From: Condylostoma magnum | Taxonomy: Eukaryota; Ciliophora; Heterotrichea; Heterotrichida; Condylostomatidae | Direction: 5' to 3' | DNA: 39,532 nt | Assembly: GCA_920105805.1 (NCBI GenBank) | Contig: CAKKTI010000180.1 | Span: forward strand, 1 to 39,532 | Shown here: piece after piece, positions 24,051 through 36,800 of the stretch | How the letters are laid out: each line of letters begins with the position of its first letter | Numbering within the stretch: position 1 is the first letter of the stretch | The notes under the pieces: generated by a model | Seen by the model: the letters and a program-made list of their open reading frames with translations, nothing else | Databases searched by the model: none | What the model was told of the DNA's origin: nothing | Translations under genes and position numbers: made by a program

Positions 24051-25205
24051 ATGTTTTAGACTTTCTTCCTCCTGTCAACATTTAGCGAGGCAACTGATAA
24101 TGGACTAGGTGAAACTCCACAGATGGGGTGGAACACCTGGAATCACTTTGCCTGTGAGATTAGCTAAGATACTATCCTGCAGGCTGCAGATGCGATAAAA
24201 TAGTATAATCTAGATTCTTATGGATACATTTATGTCAACATCGATGACTGCTGGGCCAACTTGCAAAGATCGCAGGATGGGAAATTAGTGCCAGATCCTT
24301 CGAAATTCCCAGAAGGGATTACCGGAGTGGCTGATAAACTGCATAATATGGGACTTAAGCTAGGAATTTACTCAGATGCTGGCACTAATACATGCTAAGG
24401 CCAGCCTGGTTCCTTGGGGTATGAAGAAACCGATGCTAAGAGCTTTGCTGAGTGGCAGGTTGACTACTTGAAATATGATAACTGCTTTAATGATAAGGTC
24501 CCAGCTACTGTCAGATACCCTAAAATGGCTAAGGCTCTCCGGGACTCTGGCAGGGCAATCTTTTACTCTATTTGTAACTGGGGAAAGGAAGATACTACAA
24601 CCTGGGCCCCTGCTATTGGGAACTCCTGGCGTACGACATAGGATATATCGGACAACTGGCAAAGCATGAAATCGAATTTCCTGGAAAACGCCCAGCACCC
24701 GGAAGTAGCAGGCCCAGGGGGCTGGAATGACCCGGATATGCTGGAAGTAGGAAACGGAGGAATGACGAATGAAGAGTACCGTACCCACTTCTCTCTTTGG
24801 GCATTGTCAAAAGCTCCTTTGATCCTTGGGAACAATTTAAGCGATATGAGCTATGACACTCTTGAAATTATAACTAATAAGGAAATTATAGATATAAATT
24901 AAGACACACTGGGAAAATAAGCAACATGCCGCTATGGATGCTCTACGCTAAACTCGTATATAGGATGGTACGGCTAACTTTGGTATACTCCACTACAAAA
25001 CGGGGATGTAGCCATAGGAGTAGTAAACTGGAGTGATATATGGAATCTGTCGGAAGAAATTGACCTAGAGTCTCTCGGCTTGTCCCAAAAAGTGAAAATA
25101 AGAGATCTTTGGCTGCATGAAGACCTGGGAGTATTCTAAAAATCCTTCTCAACCGGATCGATACCTTCACACGGGATCAAGGTGTTTAGAATCTCTTTAG
25201 CTTAG
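24051..25205 (+). CDS. Secreted or lysosomal alpha-galactosidase (GH27)
   Basis: A 384-residue retaining glycosidase that removes terminal alpha-galactose. A short signal peptide ([14 protein letters not shown]) precedes [13 protein letters not shown] at the start of the barrel. The nucleophile is Asp143 in YLKYDNC; the acid/base is Asp198 in RTTQDISDNW, with the preceding Gln coded by [12 protein letters not shown], conserved in the family, follows at about 223. The C-terminal beta domain ends [10 protein letters not shown] then TAG TAA. Length (about 380) equals plant and fungal GH27 enzymes. Codons are visibly GC-richer than in most neighbours, but TAA/TAG serve as Gln here too, so the gene is adapted to the host code. 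Thirty base pairs separate it from DNAI3. Confidence 0.95.
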
Positions 25206-25234
25206 TAAAACCAAATAACATACTATTAATCAAA

Positions 25235-27202
25235 ATGGAGGTAGAAGACGCAGCTGAAAGCTAAGAAGAGGAATAACTTGAAGAAGAGGAGGAAGAATCG
25301 ATATCAAGTGACGAAGATGAAAACCTAGCTGAATTTGAAGTAAAAGACATAATACCGGCCTAGTACACGGCAGACGGTCAAGATCAAACAGACGAATATG
25401 TAGCAAAACTGTCCTGCTAAAACACTCGTCCTCTTATAAAAATTCGCATATCTCGCAAGAGAAGGGACTTTGCACATATGGCCCCCAAGTTTATTACATA
25501 TGAGCCCACAAATCCCACTCCAATTCCCCCCTCGGCCGATGCTTCCTTCAAACCTGAAAATTTCAGAAAAGTTGTAGAAATTGGACTATAGGCTGGCTGT
25601 GGAATCCAGTTAATACCACAGCCTAAGGGAATGGGATTCCAAAGCACGTATTTTAGAACTTCCAACGCCCGAGTGGAGTTTGACCCTGTTGATTTTCAGG
25701 GGACTTTCAGTTAAAATGATCCGGATGATATAACTGAAGTGCCGCAGTTAGAAGGGTTTATAAGGAATGTGGAACTGAGTGTGGAGTAGGCTCTATAATC
25801 TAATGAAACTATCGATGTGTTTCATGATGAGTTTGAAATCTTAGGGAATCCTGACGCTGATGGGAAAGGAGGGTTATCAAGCTTTATGAATGAGATTAGG
25901 ACGTTTAGAAGCATGGAGTACTCCGTGGATAAGACTATAAGTGATGTGAAGTGGGTGCCTGGGAATATAGAGAATATATCGGCTTCTAGTATCAACAACT
26001 TTGATTTCAATAAGCGTACTGAGAACTCGGGGACTAATATACCAGGAAGCATTGTTATTTGGACATTTGAGGAATTTGCCAATACTAAAATTGTTTTAAA
26101 GGCGTCTTAGGAGGTGCTTTGTTTTGATTTTCATCCAGTGTATACAAATATCGTAGTTGGAGGAATGATTACGGGATAGGTGGGGATGTGGGATATGAAT
26201 TTATTGGGTGATAAGAGCAAAGAAGTACTGAATCCAGGGTAAACTGAGGCCCCGGAGCTGCTGGCCTTGGTCTCCTCTGCTATATATGACTCACATAAAG
26301 GACCTGTTATGGATTTGACCTGACTGCCGGATAAAGTAAGGATTGAGAGGAAAAACTTGTGTGCTTATATGCCAGACCAAGAAGCCTGCACATAAATCGC
26401 GACACTGTCTGAAGATGGACTAGTGTTGATATGGGAGACACATTTTACATCGGACAGGAATCCTTATAAAATGCATGATTACCAGTGGCAGCCTCTTATA
26501 AGAATGTAATTGACGAAACCAGAGGTTAAAAGTGATGTGGGAGGCTCTAGAATTTTTATGAGGAGAGATTCAACAAATTCGTAGTTTTGGTGTACGACAG
26601 ATGGAGGAGAACTTTTATCAGTCGATTGGGTTGCAAACTCTATAGATGAAACCCGTCCTGAATTTGTAAAAAAGCTTTATCCCTCTGATGTAATTTTCAG
26701 ACCAGTTGTAGCTTTAAAGGTCTCCCCGTTTTACCCGGACATTGTACTAACCGTCTACGATTTCCATTTCTCAATATGAAAAGAATCCTGTGAATAGCCG
26801 ATATTTTAGTCTTATTACTCAGAAGTTCAATTCAGTTGTGGAGAGTTCTCCCCGGCCAGACCAGCTGTTATTTTTATTGGCCGAGCGGATGGAAGAGTTG
26901 ATATGTGGGACTTTTTAGACTAAAGTCACTAAGAAAGTTTGCATCACAGTGTTACTAGTTCTAAGCTAACTACTATGCGATTTGTTTAAGTAAAGAAGAA
27001 TTAATATCAAATGGCTATTGGTGATTCTTTAGGAATAGTGCATATAATGGAAATAACCAGACATACATCGCAGAATTTAGAAAGAGAAAAGAGGTCTATA
27101 GCTGAGTTTTGGTAAAAGGAAGAACAGAGGGTTACTTATTATGAAGATCGTTTTGTTATAAGGGCAGATGAAGCCAGTAGAATGGAATTGCAGGGTATTT
27201 AG
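25235..27202 (+). CDS. DNAI3: Axonemal inner-arm dynein intermediate chain DNAI3 (WDR63/IC140)
   Basis: A 655-residue WD-repeat protein of the inner dynein arm in cilia. The N-terminus is very acidic (EEEEEESISSDEDE), as usual in dynein intermediate chains, and the segment IGLQAGCGIQLIPQP precedes the beta-propeller. WD-type blades include GSIVIWTFEE, VGMWDMN, DGLVLIWETHF and GRVDMWDFLD. The family signature MDLTWLPDKVRIER has its Trp363 coded by TGA (26321-26323). The C-terminal FWQKEEQRVTYYEDRF helix is typical of WDR63. It ends ELQGI then TAG TAA. The short C-terminus and the propeller fit the family, although it is shorter than the human protein (about 890). Confidence 0.88.
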
Positions 27203-27247
27203 TAATATAAAATTTTAATAAGACTTATAGTGTAGATATAACTGTAA

Positions 27248-29275
27248 ATGTCAAAAATTGCAACTGAGTAACAAATCTTTGATTTTGAAGATAATCAAAC
27301 TATTGTTACTTCAAGAGATCCTTCATTAGCAATACAAAGGTGGAACAAGGTTCGGTCAATGAGGTAGATTTTATCAGGAATATCACTGTAATGTTTATTT
27401 AGGACGAAATAATTAACTGAAGGGTACAAATTAAACTTATATTATGGTATAAATTCTAAATAAGTAGATGATAATTTCAGTAATCTTAGAAAATACATAA
27501 TTTATCCTTGGCAAAGATCTGCTATTGTATGAGACCTTATAGTTTCACTTCTTAAAATATACTTTTGCTTCACCATTCCTTATAGAATTTGTTTCTTATC
27601 TGCTCATGAAAACTCAGAGCTGATTGTATATGAATTAATATTTGATATTGCTCTATTTATTGACATTATAGTAAGCTTTTTTAGAGCTTATATTGATGAT
27701 GTGGAAATAATTGATTCTCCTTTAAAAATAGCTAAACAGTACTTGCTAAGCACTTTTATAATTGACCTACTTGCCACACCTCCTTTCTATATGCTAGAAG
27801 GGAATTTGATGTGACTAAAACTAGGACGTATAATAGGACTAGGAAAACTTACAAGTTGGCTTGAGAATTCTGCAGTTTTATCTAAATATAATCAAAACTA
27901 AGTATCTTTAGACTGAAACTTACAACAGATTCTAGGCAGAATGGTTAGATTTTGCTTATATTTTGTAATTGCTTCTCATTTTGTAGCATGTTTTTGGTAT
28001 TATATAGGAGTGGAATAAGATGAGCCTCAGGAGAAGACTTGGCTTGCTGGTGTAGACTAAACTACCACTTAAGATTATATACTATCGCTGTATTGAACAA
28101 TAACTACATTTTCTACTGTTGGATATGGAGATTATAGTGCAGTATCAGATGCAGAAATACTGTACTGTATGTTAGTTGAAATTCTAGGAATCTTATTTTT
28201 TGCTTACTTATCAGGCACTGTTACTAGTGCTATTTTGAATATAAGGAAATTAGATATTATTGAAAAATAGAACTAATTAGATAAATGGTTAATGCTTTTA
28301 GATAAAAACAGGCCTTAAAAGCGTATAAGCTCATCGCTGTATATTAAAATAAGAAACTTTTTCGACTATATCAACTACAATGATCACTCTTATTTGATGA
28401 ATGATAGTGACTTTTTAATGTAACTACCTCCTAGTTTGAGATTCGAGCTACTTGAACACTTGTTTAGAGGAGAAATTAAGGCATTTTCAGCTTTTTTTAA
28501 AGGATGCCCAGATTATTTCAACTTTTGGATTGTCTTAAACATGTTTCCAATAAAATTTAAGCCGTTTGTAGAAATAATTCAAGCTGGAGAAAGTGTATAG
28601 TACTTATATTTCATTAGATAAGGCTCAGTGGTTCTGGGAACAAAGCTTGGAATATAGAAATTTTTAAGATTACCTGCAGGGTCCTTTTTTGGAGATTCTA
28701 ATATTGTGTTTACAATACCTGCTTAATTCTCATATATATCGGGAAGCTAGGGATGTGAGTGTTATAGAATAAGTGCTTAAACCTTAACAGAATTATTGAA
28801 ACTTTATCCAATTGCATAAAATACTGTTCAGATTAAAGCTTATAAGCGTTATAAGTACTTTAGAACTGCATATACAGCGTATGTTAGGGCTAATTAAAGT
28901 ATGGAGTTTTCTTTATAATAAAGTAATCCATCCTTATGAAGTAAAATGCATTAATGAACAGAAAGAAAATTAAGCTATTAATCACATTAGGAAGACGCTG
29001 TTGATTTACTGTAATAATTGCGGTAGGGGTATAAGAATTTATATGAATATGAAATTAAAGAATTGTAAATTTTACTAGAAAACCAAAATTAAACTGTATA
29101 AGAGGAAGCAAAATAAACAATGCAGTAGTATATATTGGATTAGATTTAATTCAGAGATTAAGAAATACGAAATTTAAGAACCGATTTGATAAGATTAGAC
29201 AAATAATATGAGGATTTTAAGTAGTTGTATAACGAAGATAAAGAGAAGATAGATAATATAATCAGATCTAGTTAA
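27248..29275 (+). CDS. Voltage-gated K+ channel of the EAG/CNG superfamily
   Basis: A 675-residue channel subunit. Six membrane spans lie at about 85-325. S4 is weakly charged (WLKLGRIIGLGKL). The pore loop has STVGYGDYSA with GYG at 292-294, so K+ selectivity is expected. A C-linker leads to a cyclic-nucleotide-binding-homology domain at about 435-530 (IIQAGESVQYLYFIRQGSVV, GSFFGDSNIVF). The binding cassette lacks the Arg-Thr/Ser-Ala that holds cyclic nucleotide, as in KCNH channels, so ligand gating is doubtful. The C-terminus is a Gln-rich coiled coil (about 580-670). Trp residues in S4 and pore regions are coded by TGA. It ends SSQQS-like, then TAA TAA at 29273-29278; Gln-rich sequence makes the exact end uncertain. 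Confidence 0.9.
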
Positions 29276-29409
29276 TAAAGTTGATTTATAGAATTTTAAT
29301 TATGTCTAAAGGTATTAAGTTGTATTATTATATGTATCCAGTACTAACAATAAATTAGATAACTTATTCCTGAAATATCACTGGTCTTATACTAAATACA
29401 TAAATTAAA

Positions 29410-30468
29410 ATGGATTAGGAATTTATCTTTTATGAAGTATGCAATTTTATACCAATCTATGAAATATACAGCAGCCTAGCTCTAGTATGTAAACAGTGAA
29501 ATGAAATCTGCGAAACAAGTAAATTCATTTATGTTATTATGTAAAGCTACACAAACTTTAAGATGAATTACACAAAGGCATCCCTTATTAAAATATTGAA
29601 AAGAGATAAAAGACTGTTAAAGCTATAAGGATTATATACTAACGGAGGATAATCTAGCTTAGAAATAGGAAACTAATTTCAGAACATGTGAAATTATAAT
29701 GGTACAACTTACTCAACGTTTTATAATTGGTCCTTAAGCTAAATGATTAGAAATGTGAATTGCTTTGCTTATGTAAGACAAGGTTATCAGAGTAAGGACT
29801 TTAGTTCATTTTATCCTGATATTTTCCAGTATAATTAAAATTCTACAAATATACCAGAACGCTATTTAGAAAGAGTCTTCCAGAATATATAAAGGACTCT
29901 GCCCATTGATCCTATTTTCCAGGAATAATTGTAATTAGATGAATAAGTCATTTAAATTCCATAAATCGAAGAAAATGATTAAACCGAGGAATTAGAAATA
30001 AAATTCGATTATATTGAAGACAATTGTATTGGTTTTACTAATGGAATTGGAATTCAAAGACCCTACTTCTTTACAGGAGCAGTAAAAATTATTGCAATAT
30101 TTTTCAGTGAGGAATTTAACGATGATATATCAGGAATGGATATGTGAAGCTAATTCGATGATTTAAGAGATTTCTATGAGGCATAGTAAATCGGGAAAGT
30201 TGACTCAATTGAGTGCAATGATGAGTTTCAAATTGTTCACTATAAGAGACTGAAACAGTCATTTTATCCTATTTGCTGGATCAATTTTTGCTAGTTTGAT
30301 ATCAATTTTACTTAAATTAACTTGTCTAGACACTATCCCATTAAAAAACTATGTGTCAAGCTTATTGATATAGACGACAGAAGGGAGGAATACAGCTTAC
30401 AAGACATGCAGCCGAATTATGACATAACATATGTAGTTTTATTAGGTAATACAATCAACTTTAATTAA
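29410..30468 (+). CDS. F-box protein, ciliate-type
   Basis: A 352-residue protein starting in an AATTAAAATGG context. Residues about 10-45 (FIPIYEIYSSLALVCKQWNE) fit an F-box, the Skp1-binding motif of SCF ubiquitin ligases. The remainder contains no recognised substrate-binding repeat. It has a Trp- and Tyr-rich central region (YSTFYNWSLSQMIRNV), an acidic linker (about 175-205, EENDQTEELE) and a globular C-terminal part (FFTGAVKIIAIFFSEEF). Ciliate genomes carry many F-box genes with unrecognised partners of this sort. It ends NFN then TAA TAA at 30466-30471, 45 bp from the convergent AGBL5 end. The F-box call rests on a short helix pattern. Confidence 0.6.
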
Positions 30469-30513
30469 TAAACAACAAATTTCCTTAAATTATCAAACAG
30501 AAATATTTAACAA

Positions 30514-32436
30514 CTAATTATTTTGCTCCTCAATACATCCTAGCAATCTACTAAATTTACTAATTTTTTCTAAAGAAACACTCCTAGGATTGCTAGATCT
30601 CCAGCTCATTGACCTATTTAGATAAAAGGGGCTTTTAGTTCTAAGCTTAGTCTTAGGCCAGCGTTAGATAGATCTAAGACGACCCTTTTGGGAAGGCTAT
30701 GGATTACGAACTGAAGGAAGTTTGTATAATTCTTTATTGCTATCAGAGTCAGTAGACTGCTACGATATATTGTATTATTAACCTTTCCTTACAATCTACG
30801 GCTTCTGTATAGGTCTTGGAGGTCTTTTCCTAGAAAACTGAGGCTTGTTTTGTACAGGTGATTGGCAGTTTTGGTTGGCCTCAATGAAAGACTGCAATTC
30901 CAGCTTATTTTTAATCAAGTTTCTAAGTGTAGGGTCGAATCTATAGGGGACTTATTATGCAGCCAGTTTAGCAGCTTCTAGTTTGATATCCATTAAGCTT
31001 TAAAGTCCATTCAATTTAGCCCTGCTAAATTGATTTAATCCTATTCAGTCTAAAAAGGAAACTCCCATCGACATTCCCACATTTTCAAAAACTTCAATAT
31101 TGTACCCGAAATTGCTTTATCTATAAAACCGGCTTCTTCTATTAAAAACGTCTTAATTATCCACTTAGTTATTTACAATTGCATTATAAACTGTTCCGGA
31201 ATGATAGTTGCACTCTAATGTATAACAAGCTAATTAGTTGGTTATCCTGTAAATCTAAGCCCTACCACAACCTTCCTTAGAAACTCCTTCTCGCTTGTCT
31301 CCAGCACTTCCATTTCTCTCGGTAAAGCTTGACCCTTCGAAGGTAAAATTGACACAATTGAGAGACATCAGTTTAGGAAAAATACAGGACTCTATTTGCT
31401 TGGAAAATGAATTGAAATAGTTTCCGTATACAAAACAGCCTCTTTTTGTGGCATGGCCATGCAGATCTATATAACAGAAAAAATTGTTTTATTGAGTCTA
31501 CAGGTATTTAGTATACTCAACTACCCCGTATATTGTTGGATGGAGGTACGGATCAGGATTCTTGTATACCCGGTTAAGATTTACTCCATTTGTATCAGTA
31601 CGGTAGTATCCCCTGTACACTCCGTCTGGATTCAGCATTGGAATAATTTTAAAAACAAAGTTATCAAGTAAAATTCTAGCCCGCTCATCCGGACTTAGTA
31701 AAAAGTTGATAAATCCTTTCAAAACATAGGAAGATTGAGATTCTCCTGGGTGGACTCTAGCGCTTATCATTATAATTTGCTTTTCTTTGTCAAATTTTTA
31801 AGGCCGAGGCTACGTTTCGGGGAATAAGTGAGGGGGAAGGTAAATCTCCCGCTCAGAAAGCATTCCCTTGGTTGAGGAGATTGTCAGCAGTTCACACTGT
31901 CTGTTTTCAAGGGATCTTGTTAGAGTTTCTCTGTGAAAGTACATGTAGTCCGGAGTTATTAGTTAGCATTACGATATATAATTATAGTTCTCATAGTAAC
32001 TCCATGGAAATGTATAGGCAAAATATACAACTTATGTGTCAAATGTGTAGTCAAAGGATAACTCAAACATATTCGATCCTTCGCCTTATACTCATAGCAG
32101 CGGTGTTGTAAATCTTTATCATCCATCTCCCTTATTATACACTATTTTCATCCCTTCTCTAAATAACTTTCCTTGTTAATTCAAGTTTTTTATAGTAAAT
32201 GTCTATTATAAAGTCTTTTAAGTATTTACACCAAAACAAAATCAAGTGCGGCAAGAATTTTCACATTGAGTTTGAAAACAATCGGGAGCTGTTCAAAGAT
32301 GAAAGCTATTTTCACTGATCTATAAGACTTACTGAAGGTTCCCTGAGTCAAAATCACTGAAAAATGTGATATCTGGTAAACTAACATGTATATGTCCAGG
32401 TTCTGGTTAATTAGTAGAGTTTTATTATTCAATCAT
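30514..32436 (-). CDS. AGBL5: Cytosolic carboxypeptidase 5 (AGBL5), tubulin deglutamylase
   Basis: A 640-residue M14 zinc carboxypeptidase. CCP5 removes the branch-point glutamate from polyglutamylated tubulin. The N-terminal domain carries [13 protein letters not shown], then [19 protein letters not shown] (shared with CCP5 PDC...ENxxRSWFYF). Zinc ligands are His229 and Glu232 (ARVHPGES) and His326 region ([11 protein letters not shown]); catalytic Glu408 sits in [26 protein letters not shown] and GVNLNRVY are also conserved. W106-Q107 are spelled TGA TAA. After about residue 480 the protein becomes a basic disordered tail ([24 protein letters not shown]). The start codon is 4 bp from the divergent ATG at 32441. 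It ends EEQNN then TAG. Confidence 0.95.
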
Positions 32437-32440
32437 TAAA

Positions 32441-33808
32441 ATGGCAATCACATTGTTATATTAAAGTAAGATTTAAGACTTTCAGAAAATTGTGTTTATG
32501 AGTGATGCTACAGAAAGTCCTAATAACACCTATATTTCTATGTTTTACTCGTTAATAGACTGTTGAACTCGTATTGACTGTAATCAATATAATGGCTCTA
32601 TTATAATTTAAAAATTCTATTAATTATTAGAATAATTTGAGAAAAAGTAAGAAATTAATCAAAGCTCACAAATAGTAAATTTTCTAAGGAAATTAGAGTA
32701 ATGTGAATCTTATAAAGAAAAACTAAAATGTAAAATGGAATTGCTACAAAATAGTCATCTAGTACAATCTTTTATAACCCTATTATGGAAAATATTCTAA
32801 GAATAGAATATCATAGATATAGATGATGCATTAATATATATAAGTTAAAATTTCCAAGTAAATATAGGAGTTTTTCAGCTCTTACAATCTCATGACTACT
32901 GCGTAAAATAATTTTACAGTGGGAATGACTATGCCACATTTCCAGCTTTATTCTTATTTAAAGCTTAAAATTAATTGTACTTTATGCTCCACAAAGAATG
33001 TAGAAAATAAGATGAATACCCAGATTAAAGGTGAGATATGACCTATCCTTTTATGTTTGAGGTATAGTAGATTAGCCCTTTAACAACATTAGCTTATGAA
33101 TTATTAGAATAGCTTGTACAAATAATAGATTAAATACCAAAAGGAGTAATATTATAAAATATAGAAAAAATAAATTAAATTTGATCCCCATTAGGTCATT
33201 TAAACAAATAGCTATGCCTTTAATTAGAGTAGATTAACTAAAAATTACAACAGTTTAAATATCCTGACTGCCTTCACACTCTGAATGGTAGTTTTTTGTT
33301 ACAAAATTGCCCTGAAGAAATGCACTGCATTGAGTGCTTAAGCTAAAAAATACATACTATAGATTAAGACGTCTTTTAATGTCAGCATGGCAATTATTTA
33401 CAATAACAAGAAATAAGGGAGATCTATGAAACATTTAACACTTAACCTAAAAACAATCCTGCAAAATAAAGCTTTTCCTCTGTATAATGCCTAAATTGTA
33501 AAATATCTAAATCCATGGTTGACTTTGAACTTACTATAGAAAATCCCTACACATGCGATTACTGCATTTTACTTCACTTTGCTGAACGAGGAGTCAAGTA
33601 ATGTATGACAACAAAATAATTCTATACTTAAAAACAACTAAAACAAATTATACAAAAAATCTAAAGCGCACCACATCTATTATAAAAATATATCAATAAC
33701 AAATGAAAAACTTAACGACAAAGAAAGTGCTAAAACTGCAAATTATTACTTCAAGACTACTCAGAGATATTTTTAAAAAACCAAGACATTTGTAGTACAT
33801 GTAGTTAA
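32441..33808 (+). CDS. Cys-rich zinc-binding protein, possibly derived from an otubain
   Basis: A 455-residue protein. The C-terminal half (about 285-455) has repeated Cys/His pairs: CIECLSQ...CQHGN, CLNCK...CDYCILLH, CQNCK...CSTC. These form probable zinc knuckles or RING/B-box-like folds. The N-terminal half is helical and resembles peptidase C65 (otubain) in layout: PNNTYISMFYSLID where DGNCFYRA would be, and ALFLFKAQNQLYFMLHKEC where the catalytic His strand would be. The expected catalytic Cys is not seen, so it could be an inactive deubiquitinase fold or something unrelated. The start could be Met20 (32498), which would leave a more normal 60-bp divergent promoter with AGBL5. It ends CSTCS then TAA, 12 bp before the kinesin ATG. 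Confidence 0.6.
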
Positions 33809-33819
33809 AATTAATTTAA

Positions 33820-36800
33820 ATGTCGATCGAAAATACATCTGAAGAAAGTCAAAGCCCAAATTCTCGTTTTTTTGAAAACAAAGACAGTCATTTTGATCCC
33901 TACACCCCTAAAAGTAAAATTCACTTAGAATCTTCCTATAGTTCAATTACATACGATTATTCTCCAAGTGACCCTTCAAACCTGTAAAGCGAGGAAAATA
34001 CTCCAAATCGCCTTAAAAACGATTAAAACACTCACAGTAGCAGAGAAAGTAGCATTATTCCAGCAGGAAGGCCTAAAAATTAAATTAAAATAGTAGGCGC
34101 CACTTAGATTGAACAAGAAATGCGTAAAATGCATGCAAGACACTGCCAACTTCTAAAGGACATCGATTAAAACTATGCAGCAATAGAGTAAGAGACGCAT
34201 TAGCGATACATTGAGTTTATATAAAAGTGGAAGGTATAACTGAAAATAAAGGTTGATTAATATAAGAAAGTAATTGAATAACAGCATGTTGAGATTAGTG
34301 ATATAAGAGAGTCAGCGGAGGTTACTATATCAGTAATTTATAGGTAGAATTTAAGGGATAGAATTACTAAGTTGACTAAGGAAAAGGCAGACGTGATTCA
34401 AAAATCAGAAGCAGAGATAAAAGAACTTTAAAGTGGAAGGAAGGATGAGGTTAATTCTGTAAAGGATGCTTATTAACGTTAGATTGATGAAATGGGAAGG
34501 AAAAAATAGGAGTTATAGTATAAACTAGAAGAATTAGCCAGAGATCTGGATGAGTAAAAGTAATATAATGAAAGACTAGTGTAGTCGTTGGAGGAAAATG
34601 ATAGAATGTGGTAGTTTTAGCTAAGAGAAAAAGAAGATATTATACAGTACAATGAAGAATATATAGATTTATTGAGAGGGGAGGTAATTGGTGCAGTGGT
34701 AAATGAGTTAATTGCTAATGTGCAGCTATCACAGGAAAATTAAACCATAGATTAAATATACCAGGAAGAAACAAGGAAATTTCAGGAGCTTAAGCGTCGA
34801 AAAGTCATTGTAAAACGTCAAATTAAAGATTGGATCTCAGGATTTGAAAAAATACACGGAAGACCCTGCTCCAGCTCTGACAAACAGCAAATTTTCCATC
34901 TATACAACAAATATAAGCAAACTTCTATAGAAATAGAGCAAAGCTACAAAAAGATATAAGAAATAAAGCAAAAAGCGAAAGTTTCGGGGCAATCAATACA
35001 AACATCGACTCCAAGATCCTTTAGAAATCGTAGTCAAAGCCCAAGCAACTCCCTTAACATGTCAATTGACTCCTTTTCAACACCTAATAGAAGAAGGGGT
35101 GCTGATACTACAGATCCGTAAAGCACTATTTCCTAGTTACAAGAAGAACTCGATAAAAGTGAAAGGGAACGTCAGAGGCTGCAGAAAGAACTAAGACATA
35201 GGTCAAGTAACACTCCCAGGGCCCACGCACCCAGCAACGTTGCTAACAGTATCATAACTCAGACTGCCAATCAAGAAATAAAGGAACTTAAATAAGAGAG
35301 AGAATAACTGCTATAAGAAATCGAAGAAATCAAGAAAAAAAGCTTCCTAATTGAATCTGGGACTAATCTAGGAAATGAGCATGATAGTTGGAAAGATTGT
35401 AGTAGAAATGCTAATGAAAGGTCGAATTTTAAAATAGAAACGTTGACAGGAGAACTGATACCTCCAGCTGAGCAAACTTAGTTGAAAAATGAGTTAGTAG
35501 AGGCTTAAAGCACTATAAATAACTTAGAGACTTAGATACAGCAATTAACTGCTAAGCTTAGATACGGGGAAATTGAACAACTTAAAAGTAAAATAAAGGA
35601 ACTTGAGTCTAGGAATAGAAAAGAGTAACGGGAGCTAGAAAATAGAGCATAATTAGACCGTCAAAAATACTAAGAAGAACTAAAGGAAATTACTTAAAAG
35701 TACAAAGAAGTGTAGAATCTGTATGATGAGTTAATGGCTAATAGAAATGAAGAGCTTTAGTACTATGAAAGTAGGATGGACTAAATAGAGCAAATTTCCT
35801 AAGAATTAAACCACTTAAAGCAATAAAACCACGAGCTTAAATCAAATCTCAACCTAAAAATCGACGAATTAAAGGATGCATATAGACAAAGGAAGCTAAT
35901 TCATAACTAACTAGAAGATCTAAAGGGAAAAATCCGGGTATTCTGCAGAATTCGTCCAATGAATGCAGATGAGAGCCGACGTAACTCAGAAAGCATAGTA
36001 AACATTTCTGATGAATTCACTATCAACTGTGAGATTAAACCTGACATAATAAAGCCATTTATATACGACTCAGTATACGGCCCTAACTCAAACCAATAGG
36101 AGATTTTTGAAGATATGAAAAATTTAGTATAAAGCGCCGTTGATGGTTACAATGTATGCATTTTTGCATATGGATAAACAGGCTCCGGGAAGACATATAC
36201 AATACAAGGGACCAATGAGCACCCAGGACTTGCACCTCGAGGAATCAACGAGTTATTCTCTGTAATACAAAGACTTCCTACATACTACTCCGTCTAGGTT
36301 TCATGCTATATGGTAGAACTATACCAAAACAGACTAATAGACCTGCTTAGACTGCCATCTAAGCAAAAACCTCCGAATTTAAGTATAAAGAAGGACACCA
36401 AAGGAATGGTCTTTATACCAGAGGCCTATAAACCTCAGGTGACCAACTACGAGGAGTTAATGTAATAATACAGACACGGGGTATCATCCCGTCATACAAG
36501 CTCTACTAAGATGAATGATTAGAGCTCAAGGTCACATTTAGTGTTTGGTATATTGATAGAAGTGACAAATCTGGAGACCAATGCAAGGACGGTCGGGAAG
36601 TTAAGTCTAGTCGACCTAGCTGGGTCTGAAAGGGTGACTAAGGCTGACAGTACCTTAGAAAGACTGCGTGAGGGAAAATCTATTAATAAGTCACTTTTAT
36701 CACTGGGATCAGTAATCACTGCGCTGTCCAATGGAGAGCAGCATATTCCGTATAGAAATGATTAACTTACCATGTTGATGTAGGACTCATTAGGAGGAAG

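Noticed and set aside
24372-24835. Several overlapping frames of 64-138 residues on both strands.
   Set aside because: They are shadows of the GC-rich alpha-galactosidase gene, whose catalytic motifs lie in the frame starting at 24051.
25417-26082. Minus-strand frames of 82-86 residues.
   Set aside because: Antisense to DNAI3; no homology and no start context.
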